DNA of 64,000 bases, taken from JAPKZH01 sp964537875 (GTDB lineage: Bacteria > Acidobacteriota > Aminicenantia > Aminicenantales > UBA4085). The stretch covers positions 57,703 through 121,702 of the forward strand of contig CAZIDN010000005.1 of assembly GCA_964537875.1 (NCBI GenBank). The letters are read 5' to 3'. Made by a program: the position numbers and the translations under genes. Shown in pieces: positions 36,401 through 42,503 of this stretch; positions within the stretch are counted from its first letter, which is position 1; every line of letters begins with the position of its first letter. The notes beneath the pieces are model-generated. The model saw only the letters and a list, made by a program, of their open reading frames with translations. It had not been told where the DNA came from and did not search any database.

Positions 36401-36743
36401 CCAGCCAGGCGTCGCCTCCCGCCGCGCCCGATATCCCGGGCAGCTCACCTTCAGACGCCGCCATATCGACAGTGCGGTAGTCGTTGGCGCCCGCCAGAAG
36501 ATGGAGCGGGTTGCGGGATGAAACGGCCACAGATGGCTCGTTCTGTCTCTGAAGCCAAGGGTCGCCGCCCGGCAGTGTTGTGCCCGACACCATGTTGACA
36601 TTCCGGCCGGCGGTCAGGACAGTCTCTTGCTGATTTGCAGCCTGGTTCTGCGGCCTAAAAAATTGCGATTTTGCCGGAAGTCCGACGAGAATCGCTGCTA
36701 AAAGAATCGGCAAAAAATAAAAGGCCATGCGACGAATAGACAT
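30429..36743 (-). CDS. Giant secreted multidomain protein with NPNIV arrays (copy 2)
   Basis: 2104 residues, paralogous to the 22625-29797 protein. The signal peptide, BNR-like region, NPNIV arrays and module between them are strongly conserved (about 1-960), and the He_PIG and SGTV-type repeats continue to about 1350. Beyond this the two diverge. This copy has a fibronectin-like domain (TPPNGATVYTQHPTLTWTPN), an abnormal-spindle/ASH-type domain (about 1435-1545, VAFTIANTGIGNLGLPG), a lectin-like jelly roll (about 1550-1765) and seven NHL repeats (about 1768-2104, VDSAGNIFIADFYHNRVRKV) with AGNG-type linkers. The Kelch block of copy 1 is absent. Probably a cell-surface or secreted binding protein. 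Confidence 0.93.
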   Translation of the reverse strand: MSIRRMAFYFLPILLAAILVGLPAKSQFFRPQNQAANQQETVLTAGRNVNMVSGTTLPGGDPWLQRQNEPSVAVSSRNPLHLLAGANDYRTVDMAASEGELPGISGAAGGDAWLGIFKSFDGGESWKTTLLPGSPLDSTPPSTASPIKGFTTAADPIVRAGTNGLFYYSGIAFNRGVKGGGAFFVARFIDNNNAEGGDAIKYLDTKIISQGTSGQFIDMPRIGVDVPRLGAKTVTVDGQTIQAGNVYAAYTVFLGNLDQNVHSKIMVTRSTDCGVTWGAPIKISESQHIIQGSAIAIDPTYGYVYVVFRRFKSSSETDAILICKSTDGGLTFTKPTLIANITPFDQPATDSGWGVGDPLGTSFRTNSYPAIAVDNQSNVYIAWADRKASSFARIVVATSFGGAGWTDPTAIDDIGVFGHQVMPFLTYASGKVMAVWYDQRNTGATIDNWISDSSSIRQTVDIRAAQAAPGLFPQFQSIQVSRYLWVYDEPTKQLYQGQWNPPNYPLFKGGTVPFHGDYVELTSAPTFIRDANGSWRYNTDAANPVFHAVWTDNRDVRPPTSNDWTTYNPPNLNGSGNCINPANTGMRNQNIYSSRLTNELVVDIPGNAKPLTGLGSYLGTSEQIPRAFVVYVKNTSDVIRVLRFHILAAPASGTASFMEFNAVSQIDTVIAPYSTVARTVFVKSTNPNDSATIEYYELDYNGNTLPGGLSGTVVLNADPSYPGLPQGSDLSSTEIHNPNIVNPNIVNWTVVNPNIVNPNIVNPNIVNPNIVNPNIVNPNIVNPNIVNPNIVNPNIVNPNIVNPNIVNPNIVNSSVEGMSESGSVNDVKCTVRNEGNTISAYTLKTFSKEAFPEGIYLQLLVYKTSLTPAINGTECDLKQEQHQELLLNVVNPNIVNPNIVNPNIVNPNIVNAAIENASFSLGPGEEAEVCLRVINPTPNAVMTLRTGQIFNMTSFLDSVGFATTAHAVNSEDARTVVKEKLAPKADASKLVIGTSSLPDGKVGDSYPGQLSAYGGTSPYGWSLTSGELPDGLHLDSLTGQIYGTPTTVGTSYFIVRVDDSAGDFDTQRYSIYVYQTAPAALAITTTSLPNGVKEHFYGATLEATGGVWPRTWSLASGSLPPGLSLDSGGVISGTPTSTGTSNFTVRVTDGANSAVTQALNLTIDEFTGTFFTISGKVYDGQGQPLLGAVMRGLPNTPVTDANGYYQDTVPEHWTGTVIPFFANVTFSPASISYTNIGQNQPNQDYNVPSGGYIVSGKVYYSTTTLDGIKVDLILGSDWNNPLQTTTSANGGSYSFSSVAPGSYNVKVNRPPAEGGGWTARSVEVTNANVTQDMDLPKLLDLLTPPNGATVYTQHPTLTWTPNPEASRYVVQINVTDGWELVEQTTVYTNSYTVGTALTYGTGYTWQVDADDSSSHHVGTTRTQFTFTPSGGVPPSGEMHVSQGPIAIPTGQTYDFGSRANDSHTEVAFTIANTGIGNLGLPGNPPVTISGANADQFQVTALPTTPVSPGQSTTFRIQFSPTSLGSKTAKISVPSSDPNRSFYEIPIIGNCTTGLIFSTFDQDPVDQAPVLGGPPNHPTELYQRQGGLPGSPVDGTIKVRAAADGITTQPMEISSLSYNGYMGSANYFLSSPISSGSLILEATVSFDKVLPVGQYGFFLQTITSGTKVVTRLWVDPNGIISAGGTTVGTYQANVPFRVRENINLDTQKWSVVIDNEMNGFADDPVYAGLAFVNTPPLDLGEVCACYNCYNINGTVTAAYDDIYLGLFNPLIHTVAGNGTAGYSGDGGPATLASLQNPIRITVDSDGNIFIADFFNHRIRKVDTGGTITTVAGNGTRGFGGDGGPATSANLNYPEGVAVDSAGNIYIADSDNHRIRKVDTGGTITTVAGNGTMGFGGDGGPATQAKLNRPLGIEVDSAGNIFIADTDNHRIRKVDTSGNINTVAGDGTTDFKGDGGLAILASLWRPFDVAVDSAGNIFIADFYHNRVRKVDTSGNINTVAGDGNQGFGGDGGPAILASLNWPVDVAVDSAGNIFIVDHNNCRIRKVDAYSHNIITVAGSGALGYNGDGIPATLASLNMPHSVAVGSAGNIFIADLLNHRIRKVGDN
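34012..34071 (-). repeat. NPNIV array 2, copy 2
   Basis: Four units, preceding NAAIENASFSLGPGEEA. Same position relative to the conserved module as in copy 1. Confidence 0.92.
34309..34533 (-). repeat. NPNIV pentapeptide array 1, copy 2
   Basis: Fifteen 15-bp units: twelve perfect, one degenerate (WTVVN step at 34489-34503), then two more. As in copy 1, changes are at third codon positions, including an extra CCT proline codon not used in copy 1. Confidence 0.95.
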
Positions 36744-36963
36744 GTTAGCACCCCAAGAAAATATTTTTTTTTGGCTCTCTCAATCCCTCTAGGGCAGGAA
36801 AAATGAGGCGATGGATTAATAAAATAGACGAAAATTGGGAAAAAATAGCGGCCGACAACGCTGACTTCAAGCCTCTCCCTTCCCTTTTACAGCTAATTCA
36901 GCAAAAGAAAGATCAAACAACAATACGCTCTGATCATTATTTTTCCTTAGCCTTGGATGCATA

Positions 36964-36992
36964 TTATTAGGAGCATTTAATCTATTTGTCAA
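36964..36992 (-). promoter_or_regulatory. Promoter and conserved leader of giant gene, copy 2
   Basis: Minus-strand TTGACA (36992-36987), 17-bp spacer, TAATAA (36969-36964). The leader of about 215 bases shares ATCCAAGG, TGATCA, TTTGATC and AAAGGGAAGGGAG blocks with copy 1 in the same order. The 36744-37187 stretch holds no gene. Confidence 0.6.
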
Positions 36993-37187
36993 GTTATTTA
37001 TCACCCCCTGACCTAAAAAATTGTTTATCTTATTGATTTTATTAATATTAGCTACGAAAAAACAGAAAATCATCTCTTCCTCACCCTCCCGCGGCTCCCC
37101 CCACGCCCCAACTTATTGAGTAATTACCGAAAAAATCTATCACCCCTAAAGGCTAATCAGCTTTCTATTTCAATCTTATTTCTATAA

Positions 37188-37217
37188 TTGACTTCTACCG
37201 CTCTCCAGCGATATATT
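37188..37217 (+). promoter_or_regulatory. Sigma-70-like promoter of STAS gene
   Basis: TTGACT (37188-37193), 18-bp spacer, TATATT (37212-37217). Confidence 0.65.
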
Positions 37218-37263
37218 GAGGGCAAGGAGCAACCATGATTCTTCGAATCGAAGGAGGGGGACC

Positions 37264-37611
37264 ATGAATTTCGTTATAGAAGAAAAGGGCGATATCTTTA
37301 TTCTGAGGATGCAGGGCGAGCTCAGGCTGACGGAAGCGCCGGTCCACTCGATCACGATGCAAAAACTGGTGAAAGAACAGCTCGAACTCGGGAAAGCCAA
37401 GTTCATCCTCGATTTCAAAAGAGTCGATTTCATCGACAGCTACGGCATCGGCGATCTTGTCGCCAGCTACGTCTCGGCCCAGAACAAAGGCGCCAAGCTG
37501 AAAATCGCCAACCTCTCCCTGAAAGTCCGTCTTGTCCTCAACTATTGCGGGATCCCGAAAATCATCGAAATTTTCGACGACGAAGAATCCGCCGTCAAGA
37601 GCTTTCACTGA
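37264..37611 (+). CDS. STAS-domain protein, anti-sigma factor antagonist-like
   Basis: ATG at 37264 follows GGAGGGGG. The 115-residue protein is a single STAS domain (VIEEKGDIFILRMQGELRLT opening, FILDFKRVDFIDSYGIGDLV). The Ser of DSYGIG matches the phosphorylated serine of SpoIIAA/RsbV proteins. Such proteins bind an anti-sigma kinase and release a sigma factor, but no kinase or sigma gene lies here. The partner must be elsewhere. It could also serve a chemotaxis-like or Stk-linked role. Confidence 0.9.
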   Translation: MNFVIEEKGDIFILRMQGELRLTEAPVHSITMQKLVKEQLELGKAKFILDFKRVDFIDSYGIGDLVASYVSAQNKGAKLKIANLSLKVRLVLNYCGIPKIIEIFDDEESAVKSFH

Positions 37612-37698
37612 GGCCGGCTGCCACCGGCCTGAAAACGGCCCCCCGCAAGCCCCTCCCCGACCCGATGTGTTATCTCCAAAGACAATCGAAACCGCCGA

Positions 37699-37727
37699 TT
37701 GACAATCCGCATTTCCGCCATTATCAT
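37699..37727 (+). promoter_or_regulatory. Sigma-70-like promoter of MFS gene
   Basis: TTGACA (37699-37704), 17-bp spacer, TATCAT (37722-37727). The leader to the Shine-Dalgarno AAGGAG at 37798-37803 is about 65 bases. Confidence 0.65.
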
Positions 37728-37808
37728 CCTTGAATATGTCGCCAAATATCTGGACGATCAAAAAGGCCATGGCCGAAGAAATAAAATAAGACGTTTTAAG
37801 GAGAAAGA

Positions 37809-39035
37809 ATCATAACTCAGCTTCCAGAAGAAGAAACACTTAAGGTTTACAGCTATCGTTGGCTGGTCCTGCTGGCCTTTGTCCCGATTGCCTGCATGAC
37901 CCAGGTGTTTTGGATCACGTTCGCCCCGATCACAAGCGTAGCGGCCCAGTTCTACCACAAGTCCGACCTGATGATCGGCCTGCTGTCCATGAGCTTCATG
38001 ATCGTCTATGTCCTCGTCGCCCTGCCCGCAGCTTGGGCGATCGACACCTGGGGTTTTCGGACCGCGGTCGGTATTGGCGCCGTCCTGACGGCCGTCTTCG
38101 GCCTCACGCGCGGGATATTCGCCTCGAATTTCACCATGGTCTTCCTATCTCAAATCGGCCTCGCCATCGGCCAGCCCTTTGTCATCGGCGCTATCACCAA
38201 GATTGCCGCCCGCTGGTTTCCGGACAAAGAACGGGCCACGGCTTCGGGGCTCGGGACACTGGCCCTCTACTTGGGCCCCCTGGTAGCGATGCTCCTCACA
38301 CCGTTCCTGGTGCTGCGCGTCGGCATCAGCCGGATGCTGCTGGACTACGGAATCGCTGCGGCCGCAGCGGCCGTCATCTTCCTTCTTATCGCCCGCGAAT
38401 ATCCCCCCACTCCGTCCGGACAGGATGAGCGTGTTTTGATGTTCGCCGGCCTTAAGTCCATGCTTCGTCAACGCGATTTTATCTTCCTCCTCATCCTGTT
38501 CTTTGTCGGCCTGGGCATGTTCAATGGCGTTTCAACCTGGATCGAAGACATCATCCGTCCGCGCGGCTTCACCATATCCCAGGCCGGATTGTTAGGCGGA
38601 CTGATGCTCATCGGCGGTATCCTCGGCGCGATCGTCATCCCCCTGATTTCCGACAAACTGCGACGCCGGAAGCCTTTCCTCCTCCTGGCACTGATCGGAC
38701 TGATTCCCGGTCTGATCGGCATGACCTATTCCACCGGCTACTGGCTATTGCTCGCTTCGGGCTTTATCTTCGGCTTCTTCCTGCTCAGCGCCGGCCCGAT
38801 CGGTTTCCAGTACGGGGCCGAGATCACCCGCCCGGCTCCGGAAGGCACCTCGAACAGCCTGTTGATCGTGATGGGGCAGATCTCAGGCATCGTTTTTATT
38901 TTTGGCATGGATGCGCTCAAATCTCCGGCGACCAAAGCCATGACGGTTTCGCTCCTCGCCCTTGCCGCTCTGACATTCATCACCGTCATTCTCGCCACAT
39001 TTCTCCGCGAATCGCCGGTGCATAGGACTCCATAG
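37809..39035 (+). CDS. MFS transporter with non-standard start codon
   Basis: The first ATG in frame (37896) would cut into the first membrane helix, YRWLVLLAFVPIACMTQVFW. The homologous sequence continues upstream (LPEEETLKVYSYRW) to an in-frame stop at 37797. AAGGAG at 37798-37803 points to ATC (37809) or ATA (37812). A typical ATG may have mutated to ATA, so initiation there may be weak or the gene may be damaged. The rest is an intact 12-helix major facilitator (SFMIVYVLVALPAAWAID, ARWFPDKERATASGLGT, signature GRR-type loop DKLRRRKPF). It resembles FLVCR-like heme/organic cation carriers; substrate unknown. Confidence 0.8.
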   Translation: MITQLPEEETLKVYSYRWLVLLAFVPIACMTQVFWITFAPITSVAAQFYHKSDLMIGLLSMSFMIVYVLVALPAAWAIDTWGFRTAVGIGAVLTAVFGLTRGIFASNFTMVFLSQIGLAIGQPFVIGAITKIAARWFPDKERATASGLGTLALYLGPLVAMLLTPFLVLRVGISRMLLDYGIAAAAAAVIFLLIAREYPPTPSGQDERVLMFAGLKSMLRQRDFIFLLILFFVGLGMFNGVSTWIEDIIRPRGFTISQAGLLGGLMLIGGILGAIVIPLISDKLRRRKPFLLLALIGLIPGLIGMTYSTGYWLLLASGFIFGFFLLSAGPIGFQYGAEITRPAPEGTSNSLLIVMGQISGIVFIFGMDALKSPATKAMTVSLLALAALTFITVILATFLRESPVHRTP

Positions 39036-39067
39036 GATAAAACCCCGCTTTCGCCTCCAGACATAAC

Positions 39068-39133
39068 GGGGTCAAACCTACTCGTTACGCAGCCCTTTCC
39101 CCTGGAATATGAGCAAGGAGTAGCTTTGACCCC
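39068..39133. repeat. REP-like palindrome A
   Basis: 66 bp. The left arm begins GGGGTCAAACCTACTCGTTA and the right arm ends GTTTGACCCC-like (TAGCTTTGACCCC). The core contains CCCCTGGAA. Confidence 0.8.
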
Positions 39134-39149
39134 GATTCTACTCTTCTCC

Positions 39150-39179
39150 TTGACATGCCCTCCCGTCTGGCGATATATT
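39150..39179 (+). promoter_or_regulatory. Sigma-70-like promoter of triple-domain gene
   Basis: TTGACA (39150-39155), 18-bp spacer, TATATT (39174-39179), just after REP copy A. Confidence 0.7.
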
Positions 39180-39301
39180 TTTTCATGGGAAAACGAATCA
39201 TTTTGTGCTTTTAAGGGAAGATCTTTCTTGCGTCAAAAAAGGAACGCCCGTCTATCCCCCCGCGGGCTACGTTCGAAGACGCCAATCGAAAGGAGGTCGT
39301 C

Positions 39302-40486
39302 ATGAAGAAGGTATTGATAGGGCTCGTTATTGTTTTGGTGGTGATCGGGGCCATCATTCTTTTCGTTTTCTACATAACAAGCGGCTTGACTCGATCAGCG
39401 GATCAGTTTTTCACGTTGATACGCGAAGGGAAAGCTAAGGATGCTTACCTATCAGCCAGCCGCGAGTTTCAGGCGTCAGCACCCGAAGAGAACTTCATGG
39501 CTTTCTTAAAAAACTCCACAATCGCCGATTACGAAAGTGCGACCTGGAGCTCCCGGTCCGTCGCCAATAAAATCGGCGAACTGGAAGGATCCATCAAGAC
39601 TCGGGCCGGCGGCATCATTCCGGTTAAGCTCCGGCTGATCAAAGAGGATGGCCGATGGAAGATTCATGCCATTGAAAAAGCAGCGGCCGGTCTGGTCACA
39701 ACTTCGACGGAGCCAAGCGTGCCCGCCGTGGATGATCTGAAGGCCATGACGAGCAGCTCCGTGCTGCTTTTGGCCCGAGCCATCAACAACAAGGACTTCT
39801 CGGAATTCTACAATGCGACGTCCAAAGTCTGGCAAAGCCAAACGACCCCGGAAGCCTTGAAAGAGGCGTTCATAAAATACATCGAACAAAATATCGATTT
39901 GACGTTTGTTGAAGGCCATTCTCCAGAATTCACCGAGAAACCTTCTCTTGATGAGAGCGGAAGGCTCATTTTGAAGGGCTATTATCCGACTCAACCTTCT
40001 CGGTTGACCTTTACGGCTAAATTTATTCGCCAGGAATCGGAGTGGAAGCTGGTGGGCCTTTATGTTTCGCTGGAGGAAGCGTCCGGCAGCTCGCGAGCGG
40101 CGGCAGACAAGAAAGAAATTCCGGCCGAGGACGAACTCGTTGCTCTGGTGAACCGGACTATGATGCTTCTCGCTCAGGCCGTCAGCCGCGACGATTTCTC
40201 GGAGTTTTACGCGTCGATCGCGACGGAGTGGCAACGGCAAATAACTCAGGATAAGCTGCGCGAGCAATTGGTAAGCTTCATCGAAAAGAAGATCCCGCTG
40301 ACCATCATCGACGGTGTCTCTCCGGTATTTTCAGAGAAGCCCTATTTCGACAAAGACGGACTCCTCTTTGTAAAAGGTCAATATCCGACAACGTCCTATC
40401 GGGTCGAATTCGAGCTGTATTTTTTTAACGAGGAGTCGCAGTGGAAACTGTTCGGCTTTCATGTCGCCAGCCGGGACCAGAAATAA
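39302..40486 (+). CDS. Membrane-anchored protein with three tandem NTF2-like (DUF4864-type) domains
   Basis: GGAGG precedes the ATG. One N-terminal transmembrane helix (LIGLVIVLVVIGAIILFVFY) anchors a soluble region made of three repeats of about 120 residues (about 30-140, 145-270, 275-394). Repeats 2 and 3 align well: ARAINNKDFSEFYNATSKVW versus AQAVSRDDFSEFYASIATEW, each followed by QxTxExLxEAF/QLVSFIEKxIxLT and a strand ending WKLxGxxV. Domains of this size and pattern belong to the NTF2-like superfamily. The first repeat has diverged most. Role unknown; the locus suggests an envelope sensor or binding protein. Confidence 0.8.
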   Translation: MKKVLIGLVIVLVVIGAIILFVFYITSGLTRSADQFFTLIREGKAKDAYLSASREFQASAPEENFMAFLKNSTIADYESATWSSRSVANKIGELEGSIKTRAGGIIPVKLRLIKEDGRWKIHAIEKAAAGLVTTSTEPSVPAVDDLKAMTSSSVLLLARAINNKDFSEFYNATSKVWQSQTTPEALKEAFIKYIEQNIDLTFVEGHSPEFTEKPSLDESGRLILKGYYPTQPSRLTFTAKFIRQESEWKLVGLYVSLEEASGSSRAAADKKEIPAEDELVALVNRTMMLLAQAVSRDDFSEFYASIATEWQRQITQDKLREQLVSFIEKKIPLTIIDGVSPVFSEKPYFDKDGLLFVKGQYPTTSYRVEFELYFFNEESQWKLFGFHVASRDQK

Positions 40487-40515
40487 GAAGAGGGAATTTT
40501 CCTGAAACGGCCGTC

Positions 40516-40544
40516 TTGACTTCACTTTTGGCTAAGATTATTAT
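40516..40544 (+). promoter_or_regulatory. Sigma-70-like promoter of TPR gene
   Basis: TTGACT (40516-40521), 17-bp spacer, TATTAT (40539-40544). Confidence 0.65.
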
Positions 40545-40592
40545 CTTTTGCCTAATCAGAAGCTTGGATCATTTGACTTAAAGGGCAATGCG

Positions 40593-41699
40593 GTGCCAGA
40601 GAAAATAAAAAAATTATCGCTCATGATCCCTTTCCGCCTTGTTGTCCTGGCCGTTTTATTGGCGACGGCAACGGAGACCCTAACGGCCGCCGACAATGAT
40701 TCCCCCGAAGCTCTGATCGAAACAGAGCATTGGAAAAGGGCCCGTGACATCGTCGAGCCGCGACTGAAATCCGACCCCAACAATCTCCAGGCTCTTTTTA
40801 TCATGGCCCGCTATAAGGAAGCTGCCGGGAAATTCGAGGCGGCTCTCGCTCTCACGCAGAAACTGCTTACCCTGGATCCAAAAAATGCCGACTACCATTG
40901 TCTGCTGGCTTATGTTTATGGACGACAAGTTGTCAGGGCCGGCCTTTTCCGTAAGCTCGGCTTGGCCCGCCGTATCAAAAAAGAAGCCGAGACAGCCCTT
41001 AGGCTCAATCCTAAACATGTCGAGGCCCGACTCATCCTGATCGAGTACTATCGCTTGGCGCCGGGAATCGTCGGTGGCGACAAAAAAAAGGCACGGGCCA
41101 TGGCCGAGGAAGTCGTCAGGCTTGATCCGGTGCGCGGCTATATCGCCCAGGCGAACTTCGCCCACGAGCAAGAACAAGCCGGCCGGATGGAAGAATTGTA
41201 CAAGAAGGCGGTCGAAGCGAACCCGCAATCCTACCATGCCTTGATAACTCTGGCCCGTTTCTATACCTACGGGTCGCAAAGGAACTTCGAACTCGCGGAA
41301 AAATATGCCGCGGAAGCCATGAGACTCGATCCCGGCCGAGCCGCCGCCTACAGTCTGCTCGCCCAGAGCTTCGCGCGTCAGGAGCGCTGGCAGGACCTTG
41401 ACGATATTCTTGACCGGGCCGAGCAGAACGTCCCGGACAACCTGAACCCATATTTTCAGGCCGGACGCGTCGTCTTCCAACAGGGCAAGGATTTTGCCCG
41501 GGCCGAGGGCTATTTCCACAAATACCTTACCCAGGAGCCCGAGCCGACGTCCGCATCCCACGCCCAGGCCTATTGGAGGCTGGGGCAGACGCTGGAAAAA
41601 ATGAATCGCAAGGCCGAGGCCGTCGAAGTGATCAAAACCGCCCTGAAGCTCGACCCCGGCCTGGAAAGCGCAAAAAAAGACCTAAAACGCCTCCGCTGA
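40593..41699 (+). CDS. TPR-repeat secreted protein
   Basis: A GTG at 40593 with AAGGG upstream is my choice; a TTG at 40548 would overlap the -10 box region. The start gives a signal peptide (FRLVVLAVLLATATETLTAA). About eight TPR units follow (ALIETEHWKRARDIVEPRL, ALALTQKLLTLDPKNADYHC, KKAVEANPQSYHALITLARF, ETLDP-type endings), plus KKARAMAEEVVRLDPVRGYI. The whole chain is a protein-protein interaction scaffold, probably periplasmic. Neither enzyme nor partner domain is seen. Confidence 0.85.
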   Translation: MPEKIKKLSLMIPFRLVVLAVLLATATETLTAADNDSPEALIETEHWKRARDIVEPRLKSDPNNLQALFIMARYKEAAGKFEAALALTQKLLTLDPKNADYHCLLAYVYGRQVVRAGLFRKLGLARRIKKEAETALRLNPKHVEARLILIEYYRLAPGIVGGDKKKARAMAEEVVRLDPVRGYIAQANFAHEQEQAGRMEELYKKAVEANPQSYHALITLARFYTYGSQRNFELAEKYAAEAMRLDPGRAAAYSLLAQSFARQERWQDLDDILDRAEQNVPDNLNPYFQAGRVVFQQGKDFARAEGYFHKYLTQEPEPTSASHAQAYWRLGQTLEKMNRKAEAVEVIKTALKLDPGLESAKKDLKRLR

Positions 41700-41888
41700 A
41701 CACCCGGCGAATCTTCAGACCAGCCTTTAGGTTCTATCGCCTGTTTTGAGAAGAATCGAGGGTCAAGCCTTCTTATCCGCCAAAAGATTCGGGGGATAAA
41801 CGAATCATGACTAAGTTTGATCCCAGGGCTCTTGTTCCCAAAGTTGCCGATAGGGGCTAATCATCAGTTAAAAGCTCAGAGCATTCCA

Positions 41889-42082
41889 TTAAATACAATG
41901 GGAGTGACGACACCCGACGGGTGGCGTGGTTCGGGGGCCCCCCGCCGCCCCGAGCGGATAACAATCCTGCTTCCCTATCAAGAAGCGCCCTCTAATATAT
42001 TCATCGTCAAAGGCTCCTTGGAAAGGAGGCAGAGAGCGAAGCGATCGTTGGAGGGAAACCCGGAATAAGGGTTTCCCTCCAA
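41889..42082. repeat. Structured intergenic repeat with perfect 14-bp stem
   Basis: Within the 488-bp gap 41700-42187, a run of G-rich inverted repeats (GGGGGCCCCCC near 41932) ends in a perfect hairpin: TTGGAGGGAAACCC (42048-42061), 7-base loop, GGGTTTCCCTCCAA (42069-42082). A near-identical stem closes the window (63967-64000). No gene is evident in the rest of the gap except the promoter at 42132. Confidence 0.55.
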
Positions 42083-42131
42083 GAGTATCCGACAGGACCC
42101 ATCGGGCGTTTCTATCGGCGATTTTGAGTTG

Positions 42132-42159
42132 TTGCATTTTCTCTTTTTCGTGTTAGAAT
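42132..42159 (+). promoter_or_regulatory. Promoter-like site before zinc-ribbon gene
   Basis: TTGCAT (42132-42137), 16-bp spacer, TAGAAT (42154-42159). The ATG of the small gene is at 42188. Confidence 0.45.
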
Positions 42160-42187
42160 AAGATCATCCTAGGGGAAGAGAGAAGAT

Positions 42188-42367
42188 ATGTCGCCTCTAT
42201 CGCTCTCCGCTTTCTTTAAAAGCAAGGGACCGGAAAAAACCAAAGATCCCGTGCCTGAGATGGTCGAATGCCCGCGCTGCGGCCGTTTTTTCCGCAGGCG
42301 CGGCCACGAGCATGAACCGCTCTGTAAGGACTGTTGGAAACTGATGAAATTCGCCGGAACGGCTTGA
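42188..42367 (+). CDS. Zinc-ribbon mini-protein, 59 residues
   Basis: A frame too short for usual length cutoffs runs from ATG 42188 to TGA 42365-42367. The product has a hydrophobic, Ser-rich start, then ECPRCGRFFRRRGHEHEPLC and KDCWKLMKF: two CxxC pairs separated by a His/Arg loop, a treble-clef or zinc-ribbon type metal site. The purine-rich GGGAAGAGAGAAGAT before the ATG could serve as the ribosome site. A promoter-like pair lies upstream. It may bind RNA or be a partner of a larger protein. Codon choice is GC-rich like its neighbours. Confidence 0.65.
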   Translation: MSPLSLSAFFKSKGPEKTKDPVPEMVECPRCGRFFRRRGHEHEPLCKDCWKLMKFAGTA

Positions 42368-42424
42368 GGCGAGACGGTCGGGATCTCCCCGTGGGTCCAC
42401 TTTCGGGGAAAATGAAAACAATCC

Positions 42425-42490
42425 GGGGTCAAACCTACTCGTTACGCAGGTTCCCCTAGAAAAAGGCGCGTAACGAGTAGGTTTGACCCC
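42425..42490. repeat. REP-like palindrome B
   Basis: 66 bp between the convergent zinc-ribbon and BNR genes. The two arms (GGGGTCAAACCTACTCGTTACGC and its complement) are almost perfect; the loop contains CCCCTAGAAAAA. Confidence 0.85.
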
Positions 42491-42503
42491 AATCCTAGGC
42501 CGG

